Made by a program: the position numbers and the translations under genes. This document shows positions 1 through 8,875 of a stretch of DNA of 35,098 nucleotides, one piece after another. The notes under the pieces were generated by a model. The model was not told the origin of the DNA, searched no databases, and saw only the letters and a program-made list of their open reading frames with translations. Location: NCBI RefSeq assembly GCF_016653115.1, contig NZ_NHRX01000055.1, positions 1-35,098 on the forward strand, written 5' to 3'. Source of the stretch: Rhodocyclus purpureus. Its GTDB lineage: Bacteria > Pseudomonadota > Gammaproteobacteria > Burkholderiales > Rhodocyclaceae. Each line of letters starts with the position of its first letter. The first letter of the stretch is position 1.

Positions 1-146
1 GAATTTTGCTGAAAATGCCATTTAGCTAAGAAAAGCTTGTTCGAAGCGTTTTGCTTTTAAAAATTCACGCAAAAGGCGTGAGCTAGCCGCTTAAGCTCTG
101 CCGAATTTAGCGTTTTGAAAGAGGCTCACCTTTCACGTTAAATTGC
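1..146. other. AT-rich left edge, no gene recognised
   Basis: This stretch is clearly richer in A and T than the rest of the window and holds no convincing coding frame. A short hairpin can be drawn around TTCACGC/GCGTGAG near positions 64-82. It may be the tail of an element or of a gene that lies outside the window. The native leader of yaeQ cannot be separated from it. Confidence 0.4.
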
Positions 147-181
147 GGGGACGTTATACTCAATACAACAGACCTGACCCC
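147..181. repeat. RAYT-type REP half-palindrome abutting yaeQ
   Basis: The element starts with GGGGACGTTATACT (147-160) and ends with GACCTGACCCC (171-181), so GGGG and CCCC face each other at its two ends. The same 14-mer occurs just upstream of the RAYT transposase gene at 12546, a close variant forms a palindrome at 20016, and a degenerate copy lies at 23647. The GACCTGACCCC end recurs alone at 1859-1869. I infer that these are REP-type elements mobilised by a RAYT protein. Confidence 0.6.
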
Positions 182-190
182 GCGCAAAAA

Positions 191-712
191 ATGGCACTCA
201 AATCGACCGTCTTCAAGGCCCTATTGCAGGTCTCCGACCTCGACCGGAATCACTTCGGCGAGCATTCTCTGACGCTGGCGCAGCATCCGTCGGAGACGAA
301 CGAGCGGCTGATGGTCCGCCTGCTCGCCTTCGCGCTTCACGCGAGCGAGGACCTGAGCTTCGGCAAGGGGGTGTCGACCGATGACGAGCCCGCGCTGTGG
401 GAGATCGACCCGGGCGGCGTCATCCGCCTGTGGATCGAGGTCGGCCTGCCCGACGAAGCACGCCTGCGCAAGGCGAGCGGGCGCGCCGAGCGGGTGGTGC
501 TGATCATCTACGGCAGCCGCGCCGACCTCTGGTGGAAACAGAACGCCGCCGCCCTGCAACGCTACCGCAACCTCTCCGTCCTGCAGTTGAGCGAGCAGGA
601 CAGCGACCGCCTCACCGCCCTCGCCGAGCGCAGCATGAAGCTCTCCTGGACCATCCAGGAAGGAACCATCTACGTCGACGGCGGCGAAATCAGGCCGGTG
701 AAATTGATGTGA
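191..712 (+). CDS. yaeQ: YaeQ family protein
   Basis: A 173-residue protein that begins MALKSTVFKA, the typical YaeQ start, and matches the family's usual length of about 180 residues. Motifs fitting the family include the N-terminal strand, the LMVRLLAFALHA helix, the LWEIDPGG segment and the IRLWIEVGLPDE segment. YaeQ proteins adopt a fold related to PD-(D/E)XK nucleases. The E. coli protein was once linked to RfaH-like antitermination, but the true role is unsettled. The longer reading from 143 is rejected because it would translate the upstream repeat element. No Shine-Dalgarno is visible before this ATG, since a REP-type element ends only nine bases upstream. Transcription runs toward array A and converges on comEC. 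Confidence 0.9.
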   Translation: MALKSTVFKALLQVSDLDRNHFGEHSLTLAQHPSETNERLMVRLLAFALHASEDLSFGKGVSTDDEPALWEIDPGGVIRLWIEVGLPDEARLRKASGRAERVVLIIYGSRADLWWKQNAAALQRYRNLSVLQLSEQDSDRLTALAERSMKLSWTIQEGTIYVDGGEIRPVKLM

Positions 713-715
713 CCA

Positions 716-830
716 GGTGATTGCTGGCCTTCGGCGTAGGGTTACCCGCCCCTTCGCGGCTTACGCCTTTCCCACCACAACCTGTCCCGCGGCATTGACC
801 TCTCGTGGAAGGACCGTAAGGCCCGAAATC
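716..830. repeat. Degenerate dispersed repeat between yaeQ and array A
   Basis: The segment contains TTCGCGGCTTACGCC and, further on, CTCTCGTGGAAGGACCG followed by AAGGCCCGAA. The same two blocks in the same order occur at 14168-14245 (TTCGCGGCTCACGCC and CTCTCGTGGGAGGGC, then AGGCCCGAA), and the first block recurs near 30652. This indicates a dispersed, partly decayed repeat family distinct from the GTCATTGCGAGG arrays. Confidence 0.5.
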
Positions 831-840
831 AGCCCTACCT

Positions 841-1828
841 ACTGGATCGCCACGCCCTGCGGGCTCGCGATGACGCGCTTTCGTTCGTCCCCACGGGCTC
901 GGATGACGCGCCGCGAGCCCGTCATTGCGAGGCGCGTAGCGCCGTGGCAATCCAGTTCGTTCGTCCGTCTCCTCGCCCTTGCCGGCCATCCACGCGACCC
1001 GATAACAGCCCTACGCACGGGATCACCACGCGCTGCGGGCTCGCGATGACGCGTTGTCTGGATCACCACGCGCTGCGGGCTCGGATGACGTGCCGCGAGC
1101 CCGTCATTGCGAGGCGCGTAGCGCCGTGGCAATCCAGTTCGTTCTTCCGTCTCCTCGCCCTTGCCGGTCCTCCACGCGCGACCCGATAACAGCCCTACGC
1201 TCTGGATCGCCACGCCCTGCGGGCTCGCGATGAGGCGTTGTCCCGATCGCCACGCGCTGCGGGCTCGGATGACGCGCCGCGAGCCCGTCATTGCGAGGCG
1301 CGTAGCGCCGTGGCAATCCAGTTCGTTCGTCCGTCTTCTCGCCCTTGCCGGCCCTCCACGCGCGACCCGATGACAGCCCTACGCCCTGGATCGCCACGCC
1401 CTGCGGGCTCGCGATGAGGCGTTGTCCCGATCGCCACGCGCTGCGGGCTCGGATGACGCGCCGCGAGCCCGTCATTGCGAGGCGCATAGCGCCGTGGCAA
1501 TCCAGTTCGTTCGTCCGTTTTCTCGCCCTTGCCGGCCATCCACGCGCGACCCGATGACAGCCCTACGCCCTGGATCGCCACGCGCTGCGGGCTCGCGATG
1601 ACTCGTTGTCTGGATCACCACGCGCTGCGGGCTCGGATGACGCGCCGCGAGCCCGTCATTGCGAGGCGCATAGCGCCGTGGCAATCCAGTTCGTTCGTCC
1701 GTCTTCTCGCCCTTGCCGGCCATCCACGCGCGACCCGATGACAGCCCTACGCCCTGGATCGCCACGCCCTGCGGGCTCGCGATGACGCGTTGTCTGGATC
1801 GCCACGCCCTTCGGGCTCGCGATGACGG
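841..1828. repeat. Repeat array A: five units of about 184 bp
   Basis: Five copies of the arm GTCATTGCGAGGCGC...GTGGCAATCCAG start at 921, 1103, 1287, 1471 and 1655, giving periods of 182, 184, 184 and 184 bp. Each is followed after a linker of roughly 60-70 bp by the inverted related arm CTGGATCGCCACGCC...GCGATGAC, then by a second reversed arm. Units are nearly identical, with small changes such as GTA to ATA in the arm's central loop. The array fills the gap between the convergent genes yaeQ and comEC. Open frames across it are by-products of the repeat and not genes. Confidence 0.9.
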
Positions 1829-1858
1829 GTGGCTGATTGGCTAAATGCAACAATTCGA

Positions 1859-1869
1859 GACCTGACCCC
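1859..1869. repeat. Partial REP-type element next to the comEC stop
   Basis: GACCTGACCCC here duplicates the end of the element in front of yaeQ (171-181). It sits three bases beyond the comEC stop codon and is preceded by CTAAATGCAACAATTCGA. It looks like a half element of the RAYT-associated family. Confidence 0.4.
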
Positions 1870-1871
1870 GT

Positions 1872-4745
1872 TCACTGCGGCCGCCAGTGCCAGTAGCGGC
1901 GGTATTGCGGGCGGTAGGGGGTGGCGATGACGGTGTCGGCAAGGACGAAGGTGACGGCGCCGTCGCGGTCGCTGCGCCATTGGCGGGCGTCGGCGTAGCG
2001 GGCGAGGACGTCGGGCGCGGGATGGCGGAAGCGGTTGCGGTAGCCGACGGTAAACACGACGTCGGCGGGGGCGACGGCGGCGACGAAGCCTGGCGAGGAC
2101 GAGCTGCGGCTGCCGTGATGCGGGGCGACCAGGACGTCGCTCTTCAGCGCCCCGCCGGCGGTCGAGGTGGCCGCGGCACGGTCGAGGAGCGCGGCTTCGT
2201 CGGCGGTCTCGATGTCGCCGACGAGCAGGGCCGACTTGCCGCCGGCGCTTTCGATGCGCAGCACGCAGGAGAGGTGGTTGGCGGCGGTGCGCGGCTTGCC
2301 CTTGAACTCGTTGCTGCGAGCCTTGCCCGGATCCGCTCCGGACTGTGGCTCGCCCGTTTCCTCCCCGGAAGCCGTACCGGCATGGGCGCTCGCCGGTGGA
2401 TGCAGCACCTGAAAGCGGACGCCGTCCCAGTCCCAGGTCTGTCCGGCGACGCAGGGCTCGGCGGCCGGGTCGCCCGCCGGGGCAGCGAAGGATTCGCCGA
2501 TCGACGAGAGCAGGCGCGCGACCGGGACGACGGCGAGGACCGACTCGCTGCCACCCGCGTGGTCGGAATCACGGTGCGAGATCATCAAGGTATCGAGCCT
2601 ACGGACGCCGGCCGCGCGCAGGAAGGGGACGACGACGCGCTGGCCGGCGTCGACATCGCTGCCGTAACGCGGGCCCGAGTCGTAGAGCAGCGCGTGCTCG
2701 TGCGTGCGCACGACGACGGCGAGTCCGTGGCCGACGTCGAGCGTGTCGAGCCAGGCCTCGCCCATCGGCGGCCGTGGCGGCGGTGTGAGTACGGCGGGCA
2801 CGAGCAGGACCGCGCCGAGCCAGCGCGCCGGGAAGCCGCGCGGCAGCAGCAGGCAGGCGACGCCGAGCACGGCGAGCACGACCGCCCACAGCGGCGGCGC
2901 CGGCTGTTGCCAGATCGGCCACCCGGACAGGTGTTCGAGCCACTGCATCAGGAAGGCGAGCAGCGCGTGGTCGAGCGCGATCAGCGGCGGCCAGGGCAAC
3001 ACGGCATAGAGCAGCGCCAGCGGGGCGACGATGAAGCTGACCAGGGGGATGGCGACGGCGTTGGCCAGCGGTGAGACGAGCGAGAATTGCTGGAAGAGGA
3101 GCAGCAGCAGCGGCAGGCTGCCGACGGTGACCGCCCATTGCGTCGTGCCCCACTGCCCGAGTCGTCCGCGCCAGCCGGCAACGGCGCCGATGCGCGGACT
3201 GCCGACGTAGAGCAGGACGCCGACCGCGCCGAAGGAGAGCCAGAAGCCGACCGCCAGAACCGCCCAGGGATCGACCAGGAGGACGACGAGGAGCGCGAGC
3301 AAGAGCGTGCGCGCCGGACCGAAGTGGCGCCCCGACCACAGCGCCAGCGCGACGACGCCGAGCATGTACAGGGTGCGCTGCGCCGGTACGGCAAAGCCGG
3401 CGAGCAGTGCGTAGGCGAAGGCGGCGAGGAAGCCGGCAGCCACCGCGGCGCGCTGCGCCGGCAGCGCCAGCAAGAGCCGCTCGCTGCGCCGCCAGAGCAG
3501 GTTCACGAGCGCCGCGCACAGCGCCGCGAGCATGGTGACGTGTAAACCTGAGATGCTCATGAGATGCGTGACGCCGGTGCGGTTGAAGACCTGCCACTGG
3601 TGGTTCTGGATCGCGCGCTGGTCGCCAATCGTCAGCGCGACGAGCACGCCGGCGTAGGGCGCGTCGGCGAGCGCCGCGCGGAAGCGCTCGCGGATCAGGT
3701 CGCGGGCGCGTTCGACGAGGGTCCCCGGACCGGCGACGAAGGCATCGAGCCGCTGCGGCGCGGGCGAACTGCGCACGTAACCGGTCGCGCCCAGCCCGCG
3801 CTCGAACAGCCAGGCCTCGTAGTCGAATCCGTGCGGGTTGGCGTTGCCGTGCGGGCGCTTCAGGCGGACCACGAAGCGCCAGCGCTCGCCGGGTCGGATT
3901 CGCGGCGCCCCCGCCTCAGCGTCGCCCCCCTCCTCCGCATCGTCCCAGCGGTGGTACCAGCTCAGCGACAATTTCGATGATGCAAATGTCGCTGGGGTTT
4001 CCGTGAAGCAGCCGGAAGGACAGTCCTCGCTTCGGGCCTGCCGGCCCTCCCGCTCTTCCGTTCGCCCCGAGCTTGTCGAAGGGCGATGCCGGACCTGGGC
4101 TTCGACAGGCTCGGGCAGAACCGAGGCGAGTGGATCGAGTTTCGGCGACGTCTCACTTGATTCACTTGCACGATCGTCTGCTGCTGTACGGCAATCTGTA
4201 CAGTTATCGTCACGCAACTCCTGCATCTTGACCGCAGCCGTGGGCTCCGTGCTTTTGCCCGCGAGCCGCGCCGATTCGACCGTGAATTCGAAGCGTTCGC
4301 CGCGCTCGAAGCGCTGCGGCAAGGCGCTGACGATGCCGACCACCTCGATGTCCTGTCCTTCGAGCGCAGCCGGAAGTGCCTCGGCCAGACGCTCGGCGGC
4401 ACGCCAGCCGGCATAGGCGAAGCCGAGCGCGGCGGCGAGCGCGACCGGCAGCCAGGTGGCGAGGAAGGCGGCGGCGAGGCGTGAGGCGCGCGGGGCGGAA
4501 TGCGCTGGGGGCGGGAAGGCGGACGAGGAATGGCCGGCGTGCGCCTCGTCTGCCGGGTCCGCCCTCGCCCCGTCTCCGATCAGGCTGGCGGCAAAGGCGA
4601 CGAGCAGAAGCGCCGCCGCGATGGCGAAAGCATTCGCACTCGCCGGAAGTTCCGCCTGCTGCTGCAGGACGAAGACGCCGGCGGCAAAAGCCAGGATCGA
4701 CGGGATCGAGCGGTCGCTGATTGGGCCGGAAAATGCTTTTCGCAT
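1872..4745 (-). CDS. comEC: ComEC/Rec2 family DNA-uptake channel protein
   Basis: A 957-residue inner-membrane protein of the ComEC/Rec2 family, which carries transforming single-stranded DNA across the inner membrane. The order of parts is right: N-terminal membrane helices (about residues 15-60 and 90-115), an OB-like DUF4131 region (about 125-330), the multi-helix competence domain containing HLMSISGLHVTM, and a C-terminal metallo-beta-lactamase-like domain with LDVGHGLA and HRDSDHAGG. The frame is intact. Residues about 166-257 are a non-family insertion within the DUF4131 region. Part of it (209-230) is the in-frame translation of a palindromic repeat at 4060-4121, so the protein is about 90 residues longer than expected there. 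In many betaproteobacteria comEC follows lolC-lolD on the same strand. Here lolCD are on the same strand, but two repeat arrays and a GIY-YIG gene lie between. The start at 4745 has only a weak Shine-Dalgarno. Confidence 0.93.
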   Translation of the reverse strand: MRKAFSGPISDRSIPSILAFAAGVFVLQQQAELPASANAFAIAAALLLVAFAASLIGDGARADPADEAHAGHSSSAFPPPAHSAPRASRLAAAFLATWLPVALAAALGFAYAGWRAAERLAEALPAALEGQDIEVVGIVSALPQRFERGERFEFTVESARLAGKSTEPTAAVKMQELRDDNCTDCRTAADDRASESSETSPKLDPLASVLPEPVEAQVRHRPSTSSGRTEEREGRQARSEDCPSGCFTETPATFASSKLSLSWYHRWDDAEEGGDAEAGAPRIRPGERWRFVVRLKRPHGNANPHGFDYEAWLFERGLGATGYVRSSPAPQRLDAFVAGPGTLVERARDLIRERFRAALADAPYAGVLVALTIGDQRAIQNHQWQVFNRTGVTHLMSISGLHVTMLAALCAALVNLLWRRSERLLLALPAQRAAVAAGFLAAFAYALLAGFAVPAQRTLYMLGVVALALWSGRHFGPARTLLLALLVVLLVDPWAVLAVGFWLSFGAVGVLLYVGSPRIGAVAGWRGRLGQWGTTQWAVTVGSLPLLLLLFQQFSLVSPLANAVAIPLVSFIVAPLALLYAVLPWPPLIALDHALLAFLMQWLEHLSGWPIWQQPAPPLWAVVLAVLGVACLLLPRGFPARWLGAVLLVPAVLTPPPRPPMGEAWLDTLDVGHGLAVVVRTHEHALLYDSGPRYGSDVDAGQRVVVPFLRAAGVRRLDTLMISHRDSDHAGGSESVLAVVPVARLLSSIGESFAAPAGDPAAEPCVAGQTWDWDGVRFQVLHPPASAHAGTASGEETGEPQSGADPGKARSNEFKGKPRTAANHLSCVLRIESAGGKSALLVGDIETADEAALLDRAAATSTAGGALKSDVLVAPHHGSRSSSSPGFVAAVAPADVVFTVGYRNRFRHPAPDVLARYADARQWRSDRDGAVTFVLADTVIATPYRPQYRRYWHWRPQ
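4060..4121. repeat. Palindromic dispersed repeat inside comEC
   Basis: The arms at 4060-4081 and 4100-4121 are inverted copies (19 of 22 positions match) that contain CGAGCTTGTCGAAG and CTTCGACAGGCTCGGG around an 18-base loop. Sequences of the TTCGACAGGCTC type are common as intergenic palindromes in proteobacteria. Here one lies inside a coding sequence, in frame, and adds about 21 residues to ComEC (residues about 209-229). Confidence 0.8.
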
Positions 4746-4833
4746 TTCCTGATTACAGCAAATTTTGCTTTATGCATAAAGAGAAACACGGGTGTCGGCT
4801 TATGCTGCAGCAACCCGACGAGACTTCAATGCC

Positions 4834-5528
4834 GTCATTGCGAGGCGCGCAGCGCCGTGGCAATCCAGTTCGTTCCTCCAGTTTCGCGGCCTCGCCAACT
4901 CGGGCAACCCGAAATCAGCCCCACGCCCTGGATCGCCACGCCCTGCGGGCTCGCGATGACGCGTTGTCTGGATCCCAACACCCTTCGGGCTCGCGATGAC
5001 GCATCGCCATCCGGTCATTTCGAGGCGCCTCGTTCCGTGGCAACAATGCCGTCATTGCGAGGCGCGTAGCGCCGTGGCAATCCAGTTCGTTCCTCCAGTT
5101 TCGCGGCCTCGCCAACTCGGGCAACCCGAGATCAGCCCCACGCACTGGATCGCCACGCCCTTCGGGCTCGCGATGACGCGTTGTCTGGATCCCAACACCC
5201 TTCGGGCTCGCGATGACGCGTCGCCATCCGGTCATTTCGAGGCGCCTCGTTCCGTGGCAACAATGTCGTCATTGCGAGGCGCGTAGCGCCGTGGCAATCC
5301 AGTTCGTTCCTCCAGTTTCGCGGCCTCGCCAACTCGTGCAACCCGAGATCAGCCCCACGCACTGGATCGCCACGCCCTTCGGGCTCGCGATGACGCGTTG
5401 TCTGGATCCCAACACCCTTCGGGCTCGCGATGACGCGTCGCCATCCGGTCATTTCGAGGCGCCTCGTTCCGTGGCAACAATGTCGTCATTGCGAGGCGCG
5501 TAGCGCCGTGGCAATCCAGTTCGTTCTT
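4834..5528. repeat. Repeat array B: three 217-bp units plus a partial one
   Basis: GTCATTGCGAGGCGC starts at 4834, 5051, 5268 and 5485, exactly 217 bp apart. Each full unit has the forward arm, a linker (CCTCCAGTTTCGCGGCCTCG and on), two reversed GCGATGAC-type arms, and a shorter arm variant GTCATTTCGAGGCGCC...CCGTGGCAA that lacks the TCCAG end. The array fills the divergent gap between the comEC start (4745) and the GIY-YIG gene start (5695). Whatever promoters serve these genes must lie within or beside it. Confidence 0.9.
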
Positions 5529-5694
5529 CGATAACTGCGGCCGTTCGCATCTGCGCAGCTTGGCTTGATGGTCTTGCGATTGCCCTGACAGCCCTGCCTG
5601 CTGGCTCGTTTTTGCGGGAATTGCCCGTCGCGCTGCCAATTATTCTCTTATCATTCCCACCTTCATCATTCGTGGTCTCGATGGAGGTATCGGC

Positions 5695-5982
5695 ATGAAA
5701 CAGCCGTGCGTCTACATCCTGGCAAGTTCGCGCAATGGAACCTTGTACGTCGGCGTCACGAGCGATCTGCCCCGCCGGGTCTGGCAGCACAAGTGCGATC
5801 TCGTCGATGGGTTTTCCGCTCGCTACGCTGTCCACCAACTGGTTTGGTACGAACTCCACGAGCGCATGGAGAGCGCGATCATGCGCGAAAAGCAGATCAA
5901 GTCCGGAACGCGCCTGCGCAAGCTGCGCCTGATTGAGGCAATGAATCCGGAGTGGCGTGACCTGTACGCGGGTATTTTGTAA
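5695..5982 (+). CDS. GIY-YIG nuclease superfamily protein (small, COG2827-like)
   Basis: A 95-residue single-domain protein. The paired motifs VYIL (residues 6-9) and LYVGVT (17-22) form the GIY...YIG strand pair. They are followed by a conserved Arg-rich helix (LPRRVWQHK) and a conserved glutamate region (ERMESAIMREKQIK), ending near KLRLIEAMNPEWRDL. That is the usual layout and length of the small stand-alone UPF0213-like GIY-YIG proteins, whose cellular role is poorly known; DNA cleavage or repair is inferred from the fold. GGAGG lies eight bases before the ATG and fixes the start. The gene is on the plus strand between two repeat arrays and breaks up the minus-strand lolCD-comEC block, which suggests it arrived with repeat expansion or a rearrangement. 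Confidence 0.88.
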   Translation: MKQPCVYILASSRNGTLYVGVTSDLPRRVWQHKCDLVDGFSARYAVHQLVWYELHERMESAIMREKQIKSGTRLRKLRLIEAMNPEWRDLYAGIL

Positions 5983-6003
5983 CTACGTAAAAATAGAGGC
6001 ACG

Positions 6004-6781
6004 AACTGGATCGCCACGTGCCTGCGGCCCTCGCGATGACGGTCTCGGCCACTCTCCGTGCACTCCCGGAACTGCCGTCATTGCGAGGCGCGCAGCGCCT
6101 TGGCAATCCAGTTCGTTCTTCCAGTTTTGCGGCCTCGCCAACTCGGACGCACCGATGCCAGACCTACGCACTGGATCGCCACGCCCTGCGGGCTCGCGAT
6201 GACGCGTTGTCTCGATCACCACGCGCTACGGGCTTGGATGACGCGCCGCGATGCCGTCATTGCGAGGCGCGTAGCGCCGTGGCAATCCAGTTCGTTCTTC
6301 CAGTTTTGCGGCCTCGCCAACCCGGGCGACCCGAGATCAGCCCCACGCACTGGATCGCCACGCCCTTCGGGCTCGCGATGACGCGTTGTCTCGATCACCA
6401 CGCGCTACGGGCTTGGATGACGCGCCGCGATGCCGTCATTGCGAGGCGCGCAGCGCCGTGGCAATCCAGTTCGTTCTTCCAGTTTCGCGGCCTCGCCAAC
6501 TCGGACGCACCGATGCCAGACCTACGCACTGGATCGCCACGCCCTTCGGGCTCGCGATGACGCGTTGTCCCGATCACCACGCGCTACGGGCTTGGATGAC
6601 GCGCCGCGATGCCGTCATTGCGAGGCGCGCAGCGCCGTGGCAATCCAGTTCGTTCTTCCAGTGTTGCGGCCTCGCCAACTCGGACGCACCGATGCCAGAC
6701 CTACGCACTGGATCGCCACGCCCTTCGGGCTCGCGATGACGCGTTGTCTGGATCCCAACACCCTGCGGGCTCGCGATGACG
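6004..6781. repeat. Repeat array C: four 179-bp units
   Basis: The forward arm GTCATTGCGAGGCGC starts at 6077, 6256, 6435 and 6614, each 179 bp apart. It alternates with reversed arms such as CTGGATCGCCACGCCC...GCGATGACG and the variant CACCACGCGCTACGGGCTTG. The linker contains GGCCTCGCCAACTCGGACGC in most units. The array lies between the convergent 3' ends of the GIY-YIG gene and lolD. Long open frames run through it on both strands and should not be annotated. Confidence 0.9.
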
Positions 6782-6816
6782 ATTATGCGCTCAGTCCATC
6801 TCCATGCACTCCTGGA

Positions 6817-7491
6817 TTACCGCAGCACCCCGTCGCGCAGGGTGAGGACGCGGTCGAGGCGGGCGGCGAGGCTGAGGTCGTGGGTGACGATGATGAAGCT
6901 GGTGCCACGGCGCTGCTGCAAGTCCAGGGTCAGGTCGAAGACGCTGTCGGCGGTCTGGCGGTCGAGGTTGCCGGTCGGTTCGTCGGCGAGGACGCAGGCG
7001 GGTTCGCTGACGAGAGCGCGCGCGATCGCTGCGCGCTGGCGTTCGCCACCGGAGAGTTCGCCGGGCGTGTGGCGCAGGCGGTGGCCAAGTCCGACGTCGG
7101 CGAGCGCAGCCTCGGCGCGGGCGAGCGCTTCCGCGCGCGGCAGGCGGCGGATCAGGAGCGGCATGGCGACGTTTTCCAGCGCGCTGAACTCGGGCAGCAG
7201 GTGGTGGAACTGGTAGACGAAGCCGAGATGGCGGTTGCGCAGGACGCCGCGCTCGCGTTCGCCGAGGCTCGCCAGCGGCTTGCCGAGCAGTTCGACGCTG
7301 CCGGCAGTCGGCGTGTCGAGGCCGCCGAGAAGATGCAGGAGCGTGCTCTTGCCCGAGCCGGAGGAGCCGACGATGGCCACCCGCTCGCCGGCGGCGACGT
7401 CGAGATCGACATTGGAAAGGACTGGCACTTCGTCGTCCCCCTGGCGGAAGACGCGCTTCAGGCCGCGGCAGGAGAGGATGATGTCATTCAT
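6817..7491 (-). CDS. lolD: LolD, lipoprotein-release ABC transporter ATP-binding protein
   Basis: A 224-residue ABC ATPase that powers the LolCDE complex, which extracts lipoproteins from the inner membrane and hands them to LolA. The Walker A motif GSSGSGKST spans residues 42-50, the Q-loop is near [16 protein letters not shown] (93-108), the signature LSGGERQR is at 146-153, Walker [12 protein letters not shown] follows at 167-177, and the switch histidine is H204 in THD. The [16 protein letters not shown] stretch is characteristic of LolD rather than of the related MacB or FtsE proteins. Its start overlaps the lolC stop by eight bases (7484-7491), which points to translational coupling in a lolC-lolD operon. 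Confidence 0.95.
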   Translation of the reverse strand: MNDIILSCRGLKRVFRQGDDEVPVLSNVDLDVAAGERVAIVGSSGSGKSTLLHLLGGLDTPTAGSVELLGKPLASLGERERGVLRNRHLGFVYQFHHLLPEFSALENVAMPLLIRRLPRAEALARAEAALADVGLGHRLRHTPGELSGGERQRAAIARALVSEPACVLADEPTGNLDRQTADSVFDLTLDLQQRRGTSFIIVTHDLSLAARLDRVLTLRDGVLR

Positions 7492-8731
7492 AGCGCAGCG
7501 CCTCGGCGGGGTTGACGCGGGCGGCGCGCCAGCTCGGGTAGACGGTCGCCAGCAGGGCGAGGACGAAGGCGAGGACGGTGACGGTGCCGACGTCGCCCCA
7601 TTGCAGGTCGGACGGCAGTTCCGAGATGTAGTACACCTCGCGCGAGAGGAACTGGGTGCCGATCAGGCTTTCGATGAAGGGGACGACGACGTCGATGTTG
7701 AGCGCCAACGCGACGCCACCGGCGACGCCGGCGGCGAGCCCGATCGAGCCGATCAGCGCGCCCTGGATCATGAAGATGGCCATGATGCTGCCCGGACTCG
7801 CGCCGAGCGTGCGCAGGATGGCGATGTCGGCCTGCTTGTCGGTGACCGCCATCACCAGCGTGGACACGATGTTGAAGGCGGCGACGGCGACGATCAGCGA
7901 GAGGATGATGAACATCATCTTCTTCTCGATCTGCACGGCGCGGAAGAAGTTGGCGTGGCTCTGCGTCCAGTCGCTGAGGTAGGCGTCGGTGTCGAGGCTG
8001 ACGGCGAGTTCGCGCACGACGCGCGGCGCGGCAAAGAGCTCGTCGAGCTTCAGGCGGACGCCGGAGACGCGGTCGTCCATGCGGTAGAGGCGCTGCGCGT
8101 CTTCCATGCGGATCAGCGCCAGCCCGCTGTCGAATTCGTACATGCCGACTTCGAAGATCCCGGAGACGGTGAAGGTCTTCAGGCGCGGGACGACGCCGGC
8201 CGGGGTGACGATCCCCTGCGGCGCGACCAGGGTCACGCGGTCGCCGACCGTCACCGAGAGTGCGCGCGCGAGGTCGGCACCGAGGACGATGTTGAAGGAG
8301 TCAGGGGTGAGCGAGTCGTAGCTGCCACGCTTCATGTGCTCGCGGAAATCGGCGACCCTGGCCTCTTCGTCGGGCAGGATGCCGCGCACCATGACGCCAC
8401 GCACGTTGCTGCCGAAGCTCAGCATGCCCTGCGCCTGAACGAAGGGGGCGGCGGCAAGCACGCGTGGATGCTCGACGCTCTGCGCGGCGACGCGCTGCCA
8501 TTCGCTCATCTCGCCGTTGGCGCCGGTCACCTGCACGTGCGAGACGACCGACAGGATGCGTTCGCGCAGTTCCTTCTGGAAGCCGTTCATCACCGAGAGG
8601 ACGACGATCAGCGCGGCGACACCGAGCGCGACGCCGGCCATCGAGATCAGCGAGATGAACGAGATGAAGTGGTTGCGCCGCTTGGCGCGGGTGTAGCGCA
8701 GTCCGACCAGGAGTTCGTAGGGAGAGGCCAT
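7484..8731 (-). CDS. lolC: LolC/LolE-type lipoprotein-release permease
   Basis: A 415-residue permease with the arrangement typical of LolC/E: one N-terminal membrane helix (about residues 25-45, in [21 protein letters not shown]), a large periplasmic domain, and three C-terminal helices ending in [18 protein letters not shown]. The motif [12 protein letters not shown] just before the first helix is diagnostic for the family. I chose MASPYELL (8731) because homologues begin there; an ATG fourteen codons earlier is possible. The open frame continues far upstream, but that part is antisense to the neighbouring gene. Only one permease is seen, so the complex may be a LolC/E homodimer (sometimes called LolF) with LolD, which is an inference. 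Confidence 0.93.
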   Translation of the reverse strand: MASPYELLVGLRYTRAKRRNHFISFISLISMAGVALGVAALIVVLSVMNGFQKELRERILSVVSHVQVTGANGEMSEWQRVAAQSVEHPRVLAAAPFVQAQGMLSFGSNVRGVMVRGILPDEEARVADFREHMKRGSYDSLTPDSFNIVLGADLARALSVTVGDRVTLVAPQGIVTPAGVVPRLKTFTVSGIFEVGMYEFDSGLALIRMEDAQRLYRMDDRVSGVRLKLDELFAAPRVVRELAVSLDTDAYLSDWTQSHANFFRAVQIEKKMMFIILSLIVAVAAFNIVSTLVMAVTDKQADIAILRTLGASPGSIMAIFMIQGALIGSIGLAAGVAGGVALALNIDVVVPFIESLIGTQFLSREVYYISELPSDLQWGDVGTVTVLAFVLALLATVYPSWRAARVNPAEALRYE

Positions 8732-8875
8732 CGGCAAAAGGATTGACGGGCGCCGGTACGGCGAAGGCGCCATGTTACACTTTTCGCTTTGCCGGACGGC
8801 GCCTTTCGCCGTGTCCGCATCCCCGCGCAGCCTCGCGTCCAGCCCTGCCACGCGCCTAGAACCTCTGTCCAGACC

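Noticed and set aside
120-160. Integron attC site at the left edge
   Set aside because: GTTAAAT fits one core-site pattern, but no matching inverse core and no typical long hairpin were found.
841-1828. CRISPR array
   Set aside because: Units are about 184 bp, arms are inverted pairs, and linkers are repeated instead of unique; no cas gene is present.
1887-3074. Plus-strand frame opposite comEC
   Set aside because: A shadow of comEC in GC-rich DNA. Similar antisense frames opposite the DUF748 gene (20150-22051), lolC (7235-8746) and recJ (10787-12121) are rejected for the same reason.
1872-4745. comEC as a pseudogene
   Set aside because: Despite the inserted repeat the frame is unbroken and all domains are present. 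Function is unproven but decay is not shown.
6018-7515. Long plus-strand frames through array C, one reaching into lolD
   Set aside because: They consist of repeated array peptides, share the array period, and the longest continues antisense to lolD.
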